DNA of 64,000 bases, from positions 1-64,000 of the forward strand of contig JAMDHS010000018.1 of assembly GCA_029717555.1 (NCBI GenBank), given 5' to 3'. The position numbers were made by a program, and so were the translations under genes. Shown piece by piece: positions 34,001-45,101 of this stretch. The notes beneath the pieces are model-generated. The model saw nothing but the letters and a program-made list of their open reading frames with translations, was not told the DNA's origin and searched no databases. The stretch's first letter is position 1. Every line of letters begins with the position of its first letter. The stretch is from Peribolospora baueri (taxonomy: Eukaryota > Basidiomycota > Peribolosporomycetes > Peribolosporales > Peribolosporaceae).

Positions 34001-34092
34001 TTCTCGCCCTTCACATGGCGGATTCCCGGGACGGAGGACGGGTGGCCGCGAGAGGCCCCGGTCGTCTTTTTAGTCGTTTTGGAAGGCGCCAT
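31066..34092 (-). CDS. NOG2: Nucleolar GTPase Nog2/GNL2 (60S ribosome assembly)
   Basis: Circularly permuted GTPase that binds late nucleolar pre-60S particles before export. Six exons, 34092-33837, 33673-33540, 33443-32958, 32472-32230, 32160-31249 and 31176-31066, give 713 residues. The N-terminal NGP1 region includes [20 protein letters not shown] and [20 protein letters not shown]. The permuted G-motif order is clear: G4 LLNKVDLVP comes first, then G1 [10 protein letters not shown], and G3 IDCPG last. After the GTPase comes a long acidic tract (about 550-620, Asp/Glu/Glu-rich) and a Lys/Arg-rich tail [14 protein letters not shown] to GGKRERR, as in nucleolar relatives. It starts head-to-head with PGS1 about 145 nt away. 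Intact and very secure. Confidence 0.97.
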
Positions 34093-34236
34093 GGCTACGA
34101 TGCTATCGGTTGAAGGCGTGGGTAGGAAACGAGACGCACAGGAACGAAAAAAAAAAAATCTCAGTGGGAAAACTCCACGAAGGCCCTGCCGCAGTCGGAT
34201 GTCGCTTGCCGCAGTTTCTCGTCCACCGCGGTGTTC
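34093..34236. promoter_or_regulatory. Compact divergent promoter NOG2 / PGS1
   Basis: Only about 144 nt separate the NOG2 start (minus) from the first usable PGS1 start (plus). It carries a run of 12 A at about 34147-34158, which would disfavour nucleosomes. The two genes probably share one regulatory region. Confidence 0.5.
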
Positions 34237-36292
34237 ATGTCCGTCATCGTGCTAATCGAATTTCTCCACCAGTGGCATGCCATGTCGCTGCACACACTCC
34301 ATAGCAAGCTCGCCCAGAGTTTGCCGGTGTTCAAAGCAAAAGGAAATGCACTCGAGCTTGTGGAATCGCCGAAGGAGTTCTTCGATCTTCTCAAGGTTAG
34401 CATGGCGTCAGATCTTGAGTTCTGAGTGAAGTTGTGAGGTGTTCTGATCTTTGCCAATCATTTGTTTGATCGACGTCTCTGCTGCAGCGCAAAATCCTCT
34501 CTGCTCGCCGGCGAATCTTCATTTCATCGCTCTACATAGGCAAAGAGGAGAAGGAACTGGTGGGCGTTTTTTTGAGGCCCGTGCACGTCCCACTTATCTC
34601 TTATGGTCTTTCGCACTCACCAGTACTCTGTCCATCGTCTTCTATTCGCATCTAGATTTCGACCGTCCATCGTGCCCTCTCCACTAACCCTTCTCTCCGC
34701 CTTACTATCCTCCTCGATTACCTGCGCGGCACGCGTGAGCATCCTCAACCGTCCTCCGCCTCGCTCGTGTCTACGCTCTCCGCCGCCTTTCCAGAGCGTG
34801 TCGATTTGAGGCTCTATCATACTCCAACCTTGCGAGGTCCCTTGAGGAGACTTGTAGGGAAGAGGTATAATGAAGGATGGGGTTTACAGCACATGAAGGT
34901 GTATGGCTTTGATGAGGATGTCATTGTTAGCGGGTAGGTGGTAGGTGGGCTATCCGTCTGCTCGCATGACTCCACGAGGCGGTATTGGCTCATACCTTTT
35001 TAATGACCGTCCTCGCCCCCTTCGTCAACTCTTTCCAATCCATACGCACACTCTCGCATGCTTGCATGCACGCACAATCTTCGCTCCAGCGCGAACCTCT
35101 CACACGACTACTTTACGAACCGTCTGGACCGATACATGCATTTCCCCTCCCACGGTGCACTCTCCGACTACCTCTCCTCGCTTGTCTCCACCGTGTCCCG
35201 CTTCTCTTACTCCCTTCACGGCCGCTCGACCTCGTCTTCCTCTCGCCCGGAATTCGACCTTCGATGGTCTGCCGATCCAGTGTTCGAGGGCAGGGAAGAG
35301 AATTGGGAGGACCGAGCGGCGGAGGAGGTGCGCAGCTTGACGAGGGAATGGCATACGAGGACGTCGGTAGCTGGTGAGAAGGCCGACGGGCTTGCAAAGA
35401 CGGAAGAAGACACGACCGTCGTGCCGCTTCTGCAGATGGGGCCGATAGGCATAGATCAGGAGACACAACACTTGCCGCTCCTGTTCGACCTCGCGGACAC
35501 CATGTCCGAAGCCAACAAGGATGGCAACGAAAAAGCGAGATTGGATCTTACCAGCGGTTATTTCAGCCTGTTTAAACCCTATAAAGCTAGGGTCTTGGAT
35601 GGGAGCTCTGACGTCAAAATCGTCGCAGCTGCGCCAGAAGTGAGCTTTATGTCTTCATACGTCTGATGCGGCGTTTTCCGCATCAGCTCTGTTCACCCCC
35701 TGCATCTGACCGTGTCATTTCTGTTCCGTCCCCCGCGCTCCCAACCAAGTCAAACGGCTTCTTCAACTCTCGGGGCATCTCGTACTATATTCCTCCCGCA
35801 TACACATACCTTGAGCGGCGCTTCTACGATGAGATCGTGAGGAGAGGGCAAGAGCACCGGGTAGAATTGAGGGAATGGAAAAAAGAAGGGTGGACGTATC
35901 ATGCTAAGGGTGAGTCGCTCCTTTCGGGTCTATCCATCTTATCACCTGTGAAGGGCCATTTCCTGATGGCAGGAGAGGGGCGCTGATGTTTCTTTCCGGT
36001 AGGATTCTGGCTTTCTCCGCCCGGAGCGACGGGCAAGGACGATTGCTCGCCGCTGCCAACGCACACTCTGATCGGCTCCTCCAACTACGGTGCTCGCTCG
36101 GCGCGACGGGACTTGGAGTGCAGCCTGCTCATCTCGACCTCTTCATCGGGATTGCGAGCTAGGTTAGGAAAAGAAGTAGAACGAATTAGAGAGTCTACTG
36201 AAGAAGTGGACCGAAGCACTTTTGAGAGGGAGGACAGAAGGATCGCGCTTGGGGTCAAGGTTGGAACTTGGTTGATCAAGGATATGTTGTAG
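34237..36292 (+). CDS. PGS1: Phosphatidylglycerophosphate synthase Pgs1 (cardiolipin pathway)
   Basis: Makes phosphatidylglycerophosphate from CDP-diacylglycerol and glycerol-3-phosphate in mitochondria, the first committed step to cardiolipin. Exons 34237-34395, 34488-34559, 34656-34933, 35090-35639, 35750-35909 and 36003-36292 give about 502 residues. Phospholipase-D superfamily HKD motifs: HMKVYGFDEDVIVSGANLS (first; split by an intron) and WTYHAKGFWLSPPG with SSNYGARSARRDLE (second). Other family blocks are RRRIFISSLYIG and RLTILLDYLRGTRE. The centre (about 290-350) is a variable low-complexity stretch. The start is doubtful: ATGs at 34237 and 34282 are both in frame, the N-terminus is hydrophobic (MSVIVLIEFL), and an unseen upstream exon could supply the usual mitochondrial presequence. 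Confidence 0.9.
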
Positions 36293-36519
36293 GGGAGAAC
36301 GCTGGACGATTCAGATGGATATCTGGGCCAGGACTTACAAGGCTTTTGTAGAATGCGTCCCATTTTCCTCGAATATTGAATGGAGCACGTTCGTGACTCG
36401 GAGGCCCTGGCATATACGTTGCTATACATCTAGTTTCGGAGACAGCCCGCACCCTAACAGACGAACAATCCTCTCCCGTCGGTCCGCCCGCCTTCTTTTC
36501 CCCCGTTTCCCTTCCGCGC
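36293..36519. other. Convergent spacer PGS1 / secreted protein
   Basis: 227 nt between two converging stops. Nothing else seen. Confidence 0.4.
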
Positions 36520-37431
36520 TCAGTTTTCGTGAAGGTACTGCAAACTGGCCCTGTAGCCCGTGTCCTGGTCTCGCTGGACCGTCACTGCGGGCGCATCCGC
36601 GGTGCCCGGCGTAAGGTAAAAGTCAGGACCGGTGGTGTCCTTGGGGTGACCGAGGTAGGTGAGGTTGTACTGTACGATTTCTTGGGCGTCGTTTTCAGTG
36701 ACGAAGACAAGCTCAAAGTACTGGTTGACCTGACTTTGGTCGTCATTGAAGCTGCAAGGCTCGTTGACGAAGAACTCGACAGTCGGGTTCACGCTGTCGG
36801 GGTAGGAGCGGAGGGTGGTGCAGTTGGAAGGGTTGGTAGTATGAGGGGTAAAGCCTTGCGGGGAGAGAAGACCATACCTGGTGAGGCAAAAACATCGAGT
36901 GGGAAAAGGGACGGTCAGAGAGAAGACCGCGGACAGAAGCCAAGCAGGCACAGGTGGTACGCACCACTTCTGGACGCCATTCGAGTCGGTTAGGCTGGCG
37001 GGGTAGCCCATATACGACGACGCGCATGCGAAGCTGTGGGGGCGAGGTGGGAAGCCGGTGTAGAAAGCTCGGGTCAGCAAGAGGCCGGACTGCAACTTGA
37101 AGCCATAGTAGAAAGACATCGTTCAAGGCTTGCTTGGCCCTCACAAGGAGAACTGTTGGAACATGGCAGCATTCCGTTCCAATACCTCCGGGTTGTCCTG
37201 GGCATCGAAAGAGGTCTTGGCCGCGGTAAGGGCGTCCTGCAAGAGGTAGTTGCTGGAAAATCCCGGAGTGGAGCCACCTTGGCCGCCGTTCGTAGGGGTG
37301 ATCAGTAAGTTGGGAGCCTTCGTTTCAGCTATGGTGCAGTTCAGCTGGTCAGCCCGAGACTGGAGGGGAGACGCTGCGCTGGAGGAAACGAGGGCGAGCG
37401 TGAACAGTGCGGCTGCTGCTTGGGTGAACAT
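36520..37431 (-). CDS. Secreted protein of unknown function
   Basis: I do not recognise the family. Three exons, 37431-37145, 37033-36965 and 36877-36520, give 237 residues. This splice solution joins MFQQFSF to FACASSYMGYPASL and VQKW to YGLLSPQGF in one frame. The N-terminus is a clear signal peptide (FTQAAAALFTLALVSSSAAS) followed by SPLQSRAD, where SR could mark cleavage. The mature part is about 215 residues with four Cys (NCTIAE, FACAS, NCTTL, EPCSF), which could form two disulfides, and possible N-glycosylation sites NCT (twice) and NLT. It has no membrane helix and no GPI signal. Possible roles are extracellular or wall-associated, but nothing supports a specific one. It converges with PGS1. 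Confidence 0.75.
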
Positions 37432-38079
37432 TGTCGGCTTGGATGACCAGTGGGGAGGAAGAGGGCCTGTTTATCCGAGAGAAGCAGTGAGGAAGAAAGC
37501 GATGGACAAGAAGAGGTCGTACGATGCCTTATAGCGTTCGTCCCTTATATGCTAAAGGAACGATTGCATGGCATGGCAGTGCAGCGTTCGTTCCGTACGA
37601 AGCCGTGCCAGCCGACACCAACGTCGGCGGTCAGCACATGCCGATGCCGATGTCGTTGCCCGACAGATAATGAACGGTACAGCCGGCTCGCTTGCGCGGA
37701 ATGCGGTGGCGTAGGCGTAATGATCAGCACAGCCCGTATGCTCGGGCCGAACGCGCAGCATCGCTCCGCCGCGTTCCCGCATCGCTCTTCTCGCTACTGT
37801 ACCTACTTGCTTGCGCAAGAAATAGAAAGAACAACTACAGCCAAACCGAGGTCTACCCGCACGTGGGGTGGGGCCCAAGCCGGATGAAGGTCGAAGAGTG
37901 ATAAAAAATAGGCTCGCTCGCCGTGCTTCGTCTAAAGATGGCGTGGCGTCTCTCTTAGGCTGTGCTCTGCGTCCAGGGTCAACACCATGTTCCTTCACGT
38001 CCTTGAACCATGAGAGACGGGGCGCGACGAGCGTACCAGGCCAGGGAGCGATGAAACCATGTGTATTCGCGCAGCATGG
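37432..38079. other. Upstream region of the secreted protein; 3' side of SYS1
   Basis: Holds the probable promoter of the secreted-protein gene (minus strand). Open frames of 60-150 codons on both strands show no motif. Nothing else supported. Confidence 0.4.
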
Positions 38080-39237
38080 TCAGTGACGATGGGATGATGA
38101 TCTGCGGACCGCGCTCATTTCCATCTCCTCCTCCTCCGCCCCTCTCTTTGTCCTCAAAAACGACGCCCTCTCCTCGCCCTCCTCTAAAGCCTCACCCTCC
38201 ACCTCGATCCCAGCCTCCTCCTCAAGCGTTTTGACGCCCAGTCCCTCACGCATCTCTCTCCGCACGCACAGGTGCTCCGCCCAGACGATCATCACGACGG
38301 CACAGGCACCCATAACGAGATAGAAGAAGACCGAGGTGGGGAACGAGCTGCCGTACCATGTTGTGAGGACAAGGTGGATAAAGAGGAAGGTGAGAGAGTG
38401 GTCTAGGATGTGCGTCGGCCGGCGAACGAGGTAGTAAAGGAAGAACACGCTGTGAAAAGCAAAATAGAAAGAACAAGCCGGAAAGAGGAGTGGGTGGCAC
38501 ACCCAGGTCAGCGTGCCCGAGGCGGAGGATAAAGGGACTGCCGGGTAACAAACAGTTAAGAGAGACTAAACCTACTCCATGCAAGTGGTCAAGAGCCAAG
38601 CCACGGCGAGCACCCATCCTCGCATCGGATCCCGAGCGCTCTCCCACTCCCAGCTCTCGATGGACATGGCCTTTGCCGGGATGCCGGCCACGCCCACCTC
38701 TCCTAATGCGTCCCTCGTCCCCAACCTGTGTCCATCCCACCACGACTCCAGCTTCTCCACCCCTTCCCACCCAGGCGCCTTGACAGGCGCGTCCAATGCG
38801 CCGGCCTGACCGACGACGTGGCCCCCCCTCCAAGCTCCGCCCCAGACGTTCCAACTGCCCCTTGCCGTCCGGTCGATCTCATCCCACGTCGGCTGGCCGG
38901 CGATCTCTCTCCAGTCCATGATCATGCCTAGGTTCCATGCGCCGCCTTCGAAGGCTAGTGCGCGTGGGTCAGAGAAAAGATATAGTAGCGGGGGGGCGAG
39001 GAAGGCTAGGACGAGGTAGTGAAGCGCTTGAAGGGCGACAATCTGTGGTAGTCGGTGGACAAAAACAGGAAGGGAGATATAACAATTTTCCGAGGTGGAA
39101 GCGGGCGGTAGAGCGAGGGAACACGTCAGCGTGTACGCCCGCCGCAAGCAAAAATCGACCATTGGGGACGCCATCACACGCACCTGGGAAATGATCATGA
39201 TAGGATCCCATCCTTGAACCCTCGTCTTGAGAACCAT
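38080..39237 (-). CDS. SYS1: Sys1, Golgi membrane protein (Arl3/Arfrp1 receptor)
   Basis: Four-helix Golgi membrane protein that recruits the Arl3 GTPase and so golgin traffic. Three exons, 39237-39184, 39042-38576 and 38449-38080, give 296 residues. The N-terminus WDPIMIISQIVALQALHYLVL matches Sys1. The C-terminal pair of helices follows YYLVRRPTHILDHSLTFLFIHL, then TTWYGSSFPTSVFFYLVMG and VWAEHLCVRREMREG, the conserved end block. Unusual: about 120 residues rich in Gly/Trp sit between helices 1 and 2 (WDEIDRTARGSWNVWGGAW and so on), while yeast Sys1 is about 203 residues and animal SYS1 about 156. The tail adds 60 acidic and Ser-rich residues. It starts head-to-head with TFB4. Confidence 0.9.
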
Positions 39238-39666
39238 TCTCGACTCCGACGTGAAGAGCTCGGTCGCTGTCCCGCCCGCTCAGCGGATGGTGCGAGCGGG
39301 CCAACTAACAGGGTGAATGCGAGCTTGAGGGAGGCTTCTGGCGCTACCACGTTCGGCGTCCGGCCGCTCCGTTCTAAAAAGGCAAGAAAACGAAGAGTGT
39401 CGAGGCAGACAAGAAGGCGGAAGGAGATGGTCGTCGAGGTCGTAAAATGTCGTAAAGGGATGACCTGACGCCGGCTTCCAAGATGGTGACGGTGGTGGCG
39501 ACGGTCGAAAACCTTGGCGGCGTCACAGAGCGTGGTTATATTGCCGGCGACGCGCCTGCCGATCATTTATTTCGCTGGACTGGGCTCGATTGATTGATTG
39601 CCGCTTCGCACCGTCAACTCCATCACCCTCCATCGTCTCCCTTGGACACTCGGCTGGCTTCCTGCA
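39238..39666. promoter_or_regulatory. Divergent promoter region SYS1 / TFB4
   Basis: 429 nt between the two starts. No coding motif seen. A plus-strand frame upstream of the TFB4 ATG lacks conservation. Confidence 0.45.
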
Positions 39667-41477
39667 ATGGCACCTTCCACTACCGCCAACCAGACCTTCC
39701 CGTCTGCCACCGTCGCCTCTCAGGGAAAGGACGTTTCGGACCTCCTGGTCGTCGTGCTAGACGTCAATCCCGTTGCTTGGGCCGACAGCATGGCGAGCTC
39801 CGAGGATCCTTTCAGCCTGCAGGACGCGTTGCAGCACATCCTCGTCTTCATCAACGCCCACTTGGCCGGCCAAAACGAAAACAGGCTGGCTGTCTACGCT
39901 GCAACGGTTGAAGATAGGTTAGCCCTATTCCGCTCGGCTAGTCTTTCTTGCAGACAGGCGTATTCATCTCGTCCACTCACGCTTGCATTCCTCTCCGCCG
40001 ACCCCGCAGCCGACTGCTCTTCACTACCGCCTCTTTGTCCAGTCTGCTCTCCTCTCGACAAACGCCGGATGCGAACACGTACCAGTACTTCAAGCTCGTA
40101 GACGACAAGGTGTCCAGCGGGGTGAGAGGCATGTTGGTCGCCCAGGCGGGCGCAGCGAAGGCGGACAAGGGTGAGTAGATGCCTGTCCAGGTTATAGCCG
40201 GTCTAGAGTTACCTACAGCAGCGGCAGAGGCCTCATCGGAATTTTGTATGTCCACAGCACCGGTTGGCCTTGTTGGTGCAATGTCAAAAGCGCTCTGTCG
40301 TGAGTATTTCGAGCGCCGCGCCCTTTGCGCAAGGCGTTTCTTTATGACGTCGCCTTTGACGCATCTATTGCTTTGGGTTTTGTCCGCATGGGACGTCAGA
40401 TATCAATCGCCTACGCATCGCTGAGGATCCATCGTCTTCCACGTCATTTGCAAGCGGATCCTTGACCGCTTCGTCGGCGAATGCAACGGGCACCATATCA
40501 GTAGACCAGGCTACTGCCCCGTTCAAGCCTCGTATGCTCGTCTTCAGCATCACCCCAGACGCAAGCGCGCAATATGTTCCGATAATGAACTGCATTTTCA
40601 GCGCGCAGAAGGCGGTGAGATTACGCTTTGCGATTCTGCGTGTTTGCCAAGATCTATTGTTGACTTTTCTGTCTCTGCAGGGCATCACCATCGACGTCTG
40701 CGACCTCTCAGGTCCTTTGAATGCAAGTACATCCAACCCTACTGATATTACAAGAGGCGTGAACGGTAGTGTGGGCGCCACCGACACGAAAGTCGTTACC
40801 GAAGAAGCAGTCTTCCTCCAACAGGCGGCACACCTCACGGGTGGCGCCTATTTTCGACCAAGGAGAAGAGCCGGTCTGATCCAGAACCTTATGGTAAGCA
40901 GTTCTGATCCATATTCGCCGCTCTCTCCCCTTGCGGCGGCGGCTTGTTCATGTCAAGGCTTCTTATCTGATTTTTCACAGGTTACCTTCCTTCCTTCGCG
41001 CTCCATTCGTAACCTTATCGGTTTGCCGTCTGAGGATCAAGTCGACTTCCGGGCCGCCTGCTTTTGTCATAAGCGCATCGTCGATATTGGCTTTGTGTGC
41101 AGCGTGTGCTTGAGTAGTAAGCAATGTCTTTTCTTTGGTACCCGCTCTGGTCTCGTCTCAAACCTTCACTCCTGTCTGTAACTTCTTCTCGCGTTCAACT
41201 GCGCTACAGTATTTTGCACACCTATCTCAGAATGCTCTACTTGTCGGTGCGTGCATGCCATGCCGCCCTCCCCAGGCATACTCGACATGCTCGAAATGCT
41301 TGACCTCTCCTGCAGAGGATTGAAACCGTTGGTCTTGTCTCACTTGGCTTTGTCTGCAGATCAAAGTTCCCGCCAGCAAGCATCGCACGTCTCAATGCAC
41401 TACCAGCGTCAACCTCTTCGGCTTCCAACACGGCTCAGACAAGGACTACCTTAAGAGCAAGTACGAGTGAACGATGA
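39667..41477 (+). CDS. TFB4: TFIIH core subunit Tfb4/p34
   Basis: Subunit of transcription and repair factor TFIIH that binds Ssl1/p44. Eight exons: 39667-39917, 40010-40170, 40258-40299, 40400-40614, 40681-40893, 40981-41116, 41210-41246 and 41360-41477, giving 390 residues. It has a von Willebrand A-like fold: SDLLVVVLDVNPVAWA, SLLSSRQTP, MLVFSITPDASAQYVPIMNCIFSAQK, GITIDVCDL and FLQQAAHLTGGAYFRP. The C-terminal C4 zinc finger reads CHKRIVDIGFVCSVCLSIFC then CSTCRSKFPPASIARLN, closely matching the human p34 end. The last intron joins phase 2 so that CSTC runs into RSKF; the other frame there gives no finger end. It ends tail-to-tail with ASA1, 113 nt apart. Confidence 0.95.
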
Positions 41478-41590
41478 CGCTTCAAGGAATTTCAGCGTCA
41501 CTTAAGCAATACATAATGTATCAGTAACATGCAATGTATTACCACGTTGACAAGGTTGGTGCACTGGGGTTTCAAAGGGCTGATGAGCCC

Positions 41591-43566
41591 TCAACACGGT
41601 TGTCTCGGTGCGTCTTGCTGTGTAGACTGCTTTTGAGCAAACGGTACTTCCCAAACGGTCACCCGACCGTCTTTGCCGCCGGCGGCTATCCAATCCTGGG
41701 TTCTTGTAAGGACGCCACCCGGATCATGTTCATCCTCAGCGTCATCCTCGTCAGTGGTCTCCAAGGCCTTGTCCTCTTGCGGACAGGGTGCCTTGTTAGA
41801 GATGCGTCGATGAGCGAATGTCAAACCGTACACGCTGTCCTTGTGGTACGATAAGACGGCCAAGGGACGAAAAGAGCGTGTCGAATGTAGTCGGATGCTG
41901 TATGGCGGGCAATTGAATACCTGGCTTAAGATCCTGAGAGCGCAAGCCGTCCCTTAAACGCAAAGGCGCACCTTCCATCCCACCCCGCTATGCCGACGAC
42001 TCTGCAATCGTCCCTTATGCATACGCGCGCTTTTCCGGGCCTTTTTGTCTTGAAGATGGTGGCGACCTCCGCAGTTCTCTCGCGTGAGAACGACTCGGGG
42101 GACGAGAAAAGAGACTTTCTTGTCGGAAAAGCATATGGAAATGAGTCAAGAAAACGTGACATGACATGGCGCTTCTGAGCGAGGGAGTTTGAGAACAGTG
42201 CTCCTCACCGTAAGATCATATTTGACTACAAAATGATCTGCTGAGACGGAAAATGCGAAGAGCGCGCCCTGCGCAACGGCAAGAGACATAACTGTATGCA
42301 TACGAAAACGACAGTGAATGTCGCGGGTTCTCGTTAGCAAATGAAGAGGCCAAATATGCGTTCAGGGCGACGGGCGACGCTTACCTGGTTCTTTGTGTGC
42401 TTTCCAACACCATAGCCTCTCCCACCCTTCTCCCATCTTCCTTTGTGTTCGCTCGCTTGTGTCCGCCTGAAGTTCGCGCCGTTTTCCGAGCCAACCCGAC
42501 TTGTGGCGCCATATGATGACACGACCGTCTTCGTATCCCGCGATCAAGCACAACTCACTCCCAGTCATGACCCGGTTCCGTGAGCTGCTACCAGCGTCCG
42601 TCTGAGGAGAGACGGGAGGAGAAAAGAGCTGCAAACACATGCAAATGCCTGAAGATAGTTGATGTCGAAAGATGTTATCTCCATGAATTCCAACGAAACC
42701 CTCGCTTTCGTCGAGGAAAGATCCCTACCTGTCTTGTCGTCAGCCTCACGGTGCTTAGACCCGATGCCATCGTGAACGCGTCTGCCGGAAGGCAGATGAA
42801 AAATGTCGATCTGTGATATCGGAACGCAGACCCGTCCACTTGCCGATTTAGTCAATGCGAAGGGCCAGAACAAAAAGACGTAAGAGCCTACAGGAATCAT
42901 CGGATTTCTTACCCAGGAAGCATCGAGAGGATTGGGGACAGCTACCAGGGCGCTTAGACTTTGGTCGGCATCGGCTTGCGTAGACGTCGGACCGCCCATG
43001 TCCACGTCATTGTCAACCTCCAGCAGAGAAAACTTGCAGTAGTTAAGAGAGTTGACTGGCAGCTCGCACTCCAGTTCAGGGGTTGTTTCCGTTTTCTCGG
43101 AGGAAGAGCTAAAGCTGACGGACTGGTCCGAGACTGAAGGTACAGCAGCCTCAGTGCCTAGGGAATAGAGCAGAGGTGGCAGCGACCACACGCAGAGCCG
43201 ATTGTCTCTTCCGTGCCTGTTGACCGGGGCCAACGGCGGGCAAGCATTAACAACAAGAGCGACTTGAGATCGGCAAGCCACAATATACAAAAATATTAGC
43301 TTACGTACTCACGTAACGACCTTCCCTCCCCACCACCCAACGCCTAGTACCCCTCCGCCCTCGCCCCCAGCATGCGGCCTCCACCAGCCTCCAAACCGCC
43401 GTCGCATCGTCCGAATGTCTGTCACGTTCACGTAGCCTTCAGCATCGGCCGAGAGAAGATAAACATTGGGCCCCGTTGAAGGGAAGTCGGGGGAAAATGC
43501 GACGTCATTCACTTGTGTGGCATGCCATCGTAGGATCCAGCGAGGAGCCGGAGGAGGGGCAGCCAT
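41591..43566 (-). CDS. ASA1: ASTRA-associated protein Asa1 (WD40 propeller)
   Basis: WD-repeat partner of the ASTRA/TTT group that helps fold PIKK kinases with Tel2. Seven exons, 43566-43313, 43216-42913, 42810-42729, 42648-42385, 42291-42209, 42174-41972 and 41897-41591, give 498 residues. Blocks: ILRWHATQVNDVAFS, LLSADAEGYVNVTDI, THGRDNRLCVWSLPP, IFHLPSGRRVHDGIGS, KTGICMCLQLF, LIAGYEDGRVIIW, VVGIAGWDGSIRLHS, FRPLAVLSYHKDSVYGLTFAH and the closing WIAAGGKDGRVTVWEV. The first repeat, the HGRDN block and the GWDG and GGKDGRV ends match the Asa1 family. Low-complexity acidic inserts interrupt two blades. Several exon joins depend on single in-frame acceptors, but all preserve blade motifs. Confidence 0.92.
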
Positions 43567-43785
43567 GTCATGGATGGTAGAGAAGCAGCATGCGAGCCGG
43601 CCGTAACGATAACGATAATGGGTTCAGAGTGATCGACTAACCCTACTTCGCCGATCACTTGCTCTGAGCTCGGCTTACGTACGTACAGTTAGGCATCTAA
43701 CATGGGAACGCAGAACAGCCCGTCTTTTTGAGAGATGCAAGGAGAGAACACAAGGGGCGCGGGTCACTAAAAGGCTCTTCCCGTG

Positions 43786-45101
43786 TTAGGTAGTCGGAGG
43801 GGCCTTGTTGAGGAAACCTGCCAACAGGCAATGCACAAATCAACGGCTGCCTTGTTCGTGGTCGCACGATGCATTTGAGGCTCTCAAAGAGAAGCGCACC
43901 TTTAAGTGCCGCTTCGCTCTTCCTCGTCCTCTCTGCTTCCTCCCTATCAAGTTTGGCCAATTCCGCCTTGACCGCCGAATCTTCCGGAGGATAGCCGCAT
44001 AGCAAGGTCAGCATCCGCTTCTACCCACCACAGGTACCGGACTAACCGACACTGAGGCAGCTTCTCACCATCTGGCTTCTTCGACTGCACGCCTTCAAGT
44101 ACTTTGCGAGCTGCCGTGATCTCACCAAGCCCCTTCAAAGCTTGAGCTTTGCGGAATGACGCTTTGATGTTCGAAGCGTCGACAGCTAGAGCTTGGTTAG
44201 CGCTCTCCAGCGCTCGGCGGTGGTTATCGAGCTTGAGACTGGAACAAAGAGGCAGGGATGACGGAAAAGTCGCGCAATGGTTTGAGTCTGCAAACTTTCC
44301 ATATGATGGTCCTTCCGTTAACTTTGCAGGCGAAGAGCGTTTGTTCATGAGAAACAGGGAAACCCTTACTGGCAAGCTAGGAGCGTCGTGAAAAGCAAGA
44401 GGAGCAGCGATGTCAACGATAGCCCAGCCCTGCTCTTCAGCCCAAATATGCTGATACTCACCGGCCATGTTACTCCTAATCAATCCAACCTGCTTTTTGG
44501 CTTCCTCCACGGCCTTTTTTGCCTCGAGGCGTTCGGAGAGCTCCTCGTCCGACCCCGGCCGGTCTGGAGCATTACCACCGACCATGTCGACGAGGAGGTT
44601 GCGATCTAGGCCGGACAGGTACAGGAATGCTGAATGATAAGAAGATATGGCTGTTGGAAGATAGAAGGGGAGCAAATGCCCTTCTCAGTCCGGACGAAGA
44701 CCAACTTGGCTAGACATGAAAGAACTGCAAGCGAGTTCGACGACAGCCCACCAGCTCTGTAGTCACCCCGCCCGTATAAAGCATTGCCTGAAGGGACAAT
44801 CAATGGCGCTTTCAGTTAATCAGAAAACGAGTTGCTTGTATGCCCGTACAGAGCGAAGCCTACCTTTTTCCTTGTACGCCAGACCGATGGCAACCTGCGG
44901 AAGTTGGACAACAATGGATGAGCTGCTGTAGTAGATCAAGGCGCCAGCTGATCAAAGGAAGCGAAGACCAGCAGTGCCAAGCTAAAACCTTCCTTCCAAA
45001 GGTCCCGCTTCCGGCTCACGGACCTTCACATGCACAGTCGAGGGCTGCTCCTTGGAAAGCTCTTGAATCCTGGCGTCGCTACCGTCCATATTATTGCTCA
45101 T
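43786..45101 (-). CDS. TPR-repeat protein (TTC9-like) with a 7-nt micro-exon
   Basis: Eight exons: 45101-44989, 44925-44864, 44787-44752, 44650-44462, 44376-44370, 44238-44069, 43980-43900 and 43817-43786, giving 229 residues. The N-terminus STVHVKVREPEAG leads into SIVVQLPQVAIGLAYKEKGN, then a TPR core: NALYGRGDYRAAISSYHSAF, QVGLIRSNMAACHLKLDNHR, RALESANQALAVDASNIKA and SFRKAQALKGLGEI. It ends ALKGFLNKAPPTT. The pattern resembles the TTC9 group of small TPR proteins; the function in fungi is unknown to me, perhaps a chaperone or cyclophilin partner. Exon 5 is only seven bases, CTTGCCA, yet it exactly restores AACHLKLDN between a G-ending and a T-starting exon. The exon 1 donor (GTTTTA) is weak, so the first junction is the least sure. 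Confidence 0.85.

Noticed and set aside
34199-34260. Upstream ATG (MSLAAVSRPPR) as the PGS1 start
   Set aside because: Its frame stops before the conserved region, and no intron of usual length joins it in frame.
37000-37119. An apparent exon MSFYYGFKLQSG in the secreted-protein gene
   Set aside because: Its reading frame cannot be joined to exon 1; the acceptor before 37033 gives one clean frame, so this stretch is intron.
41251-41454. Alternative end for TFB4, and a frame ending KSKYE
   Set aside because: The phase-2 splice from 41246 to 41360 restores CSTCRSKFPP, which matches the p34 zinc-finger end; the other frames do not.
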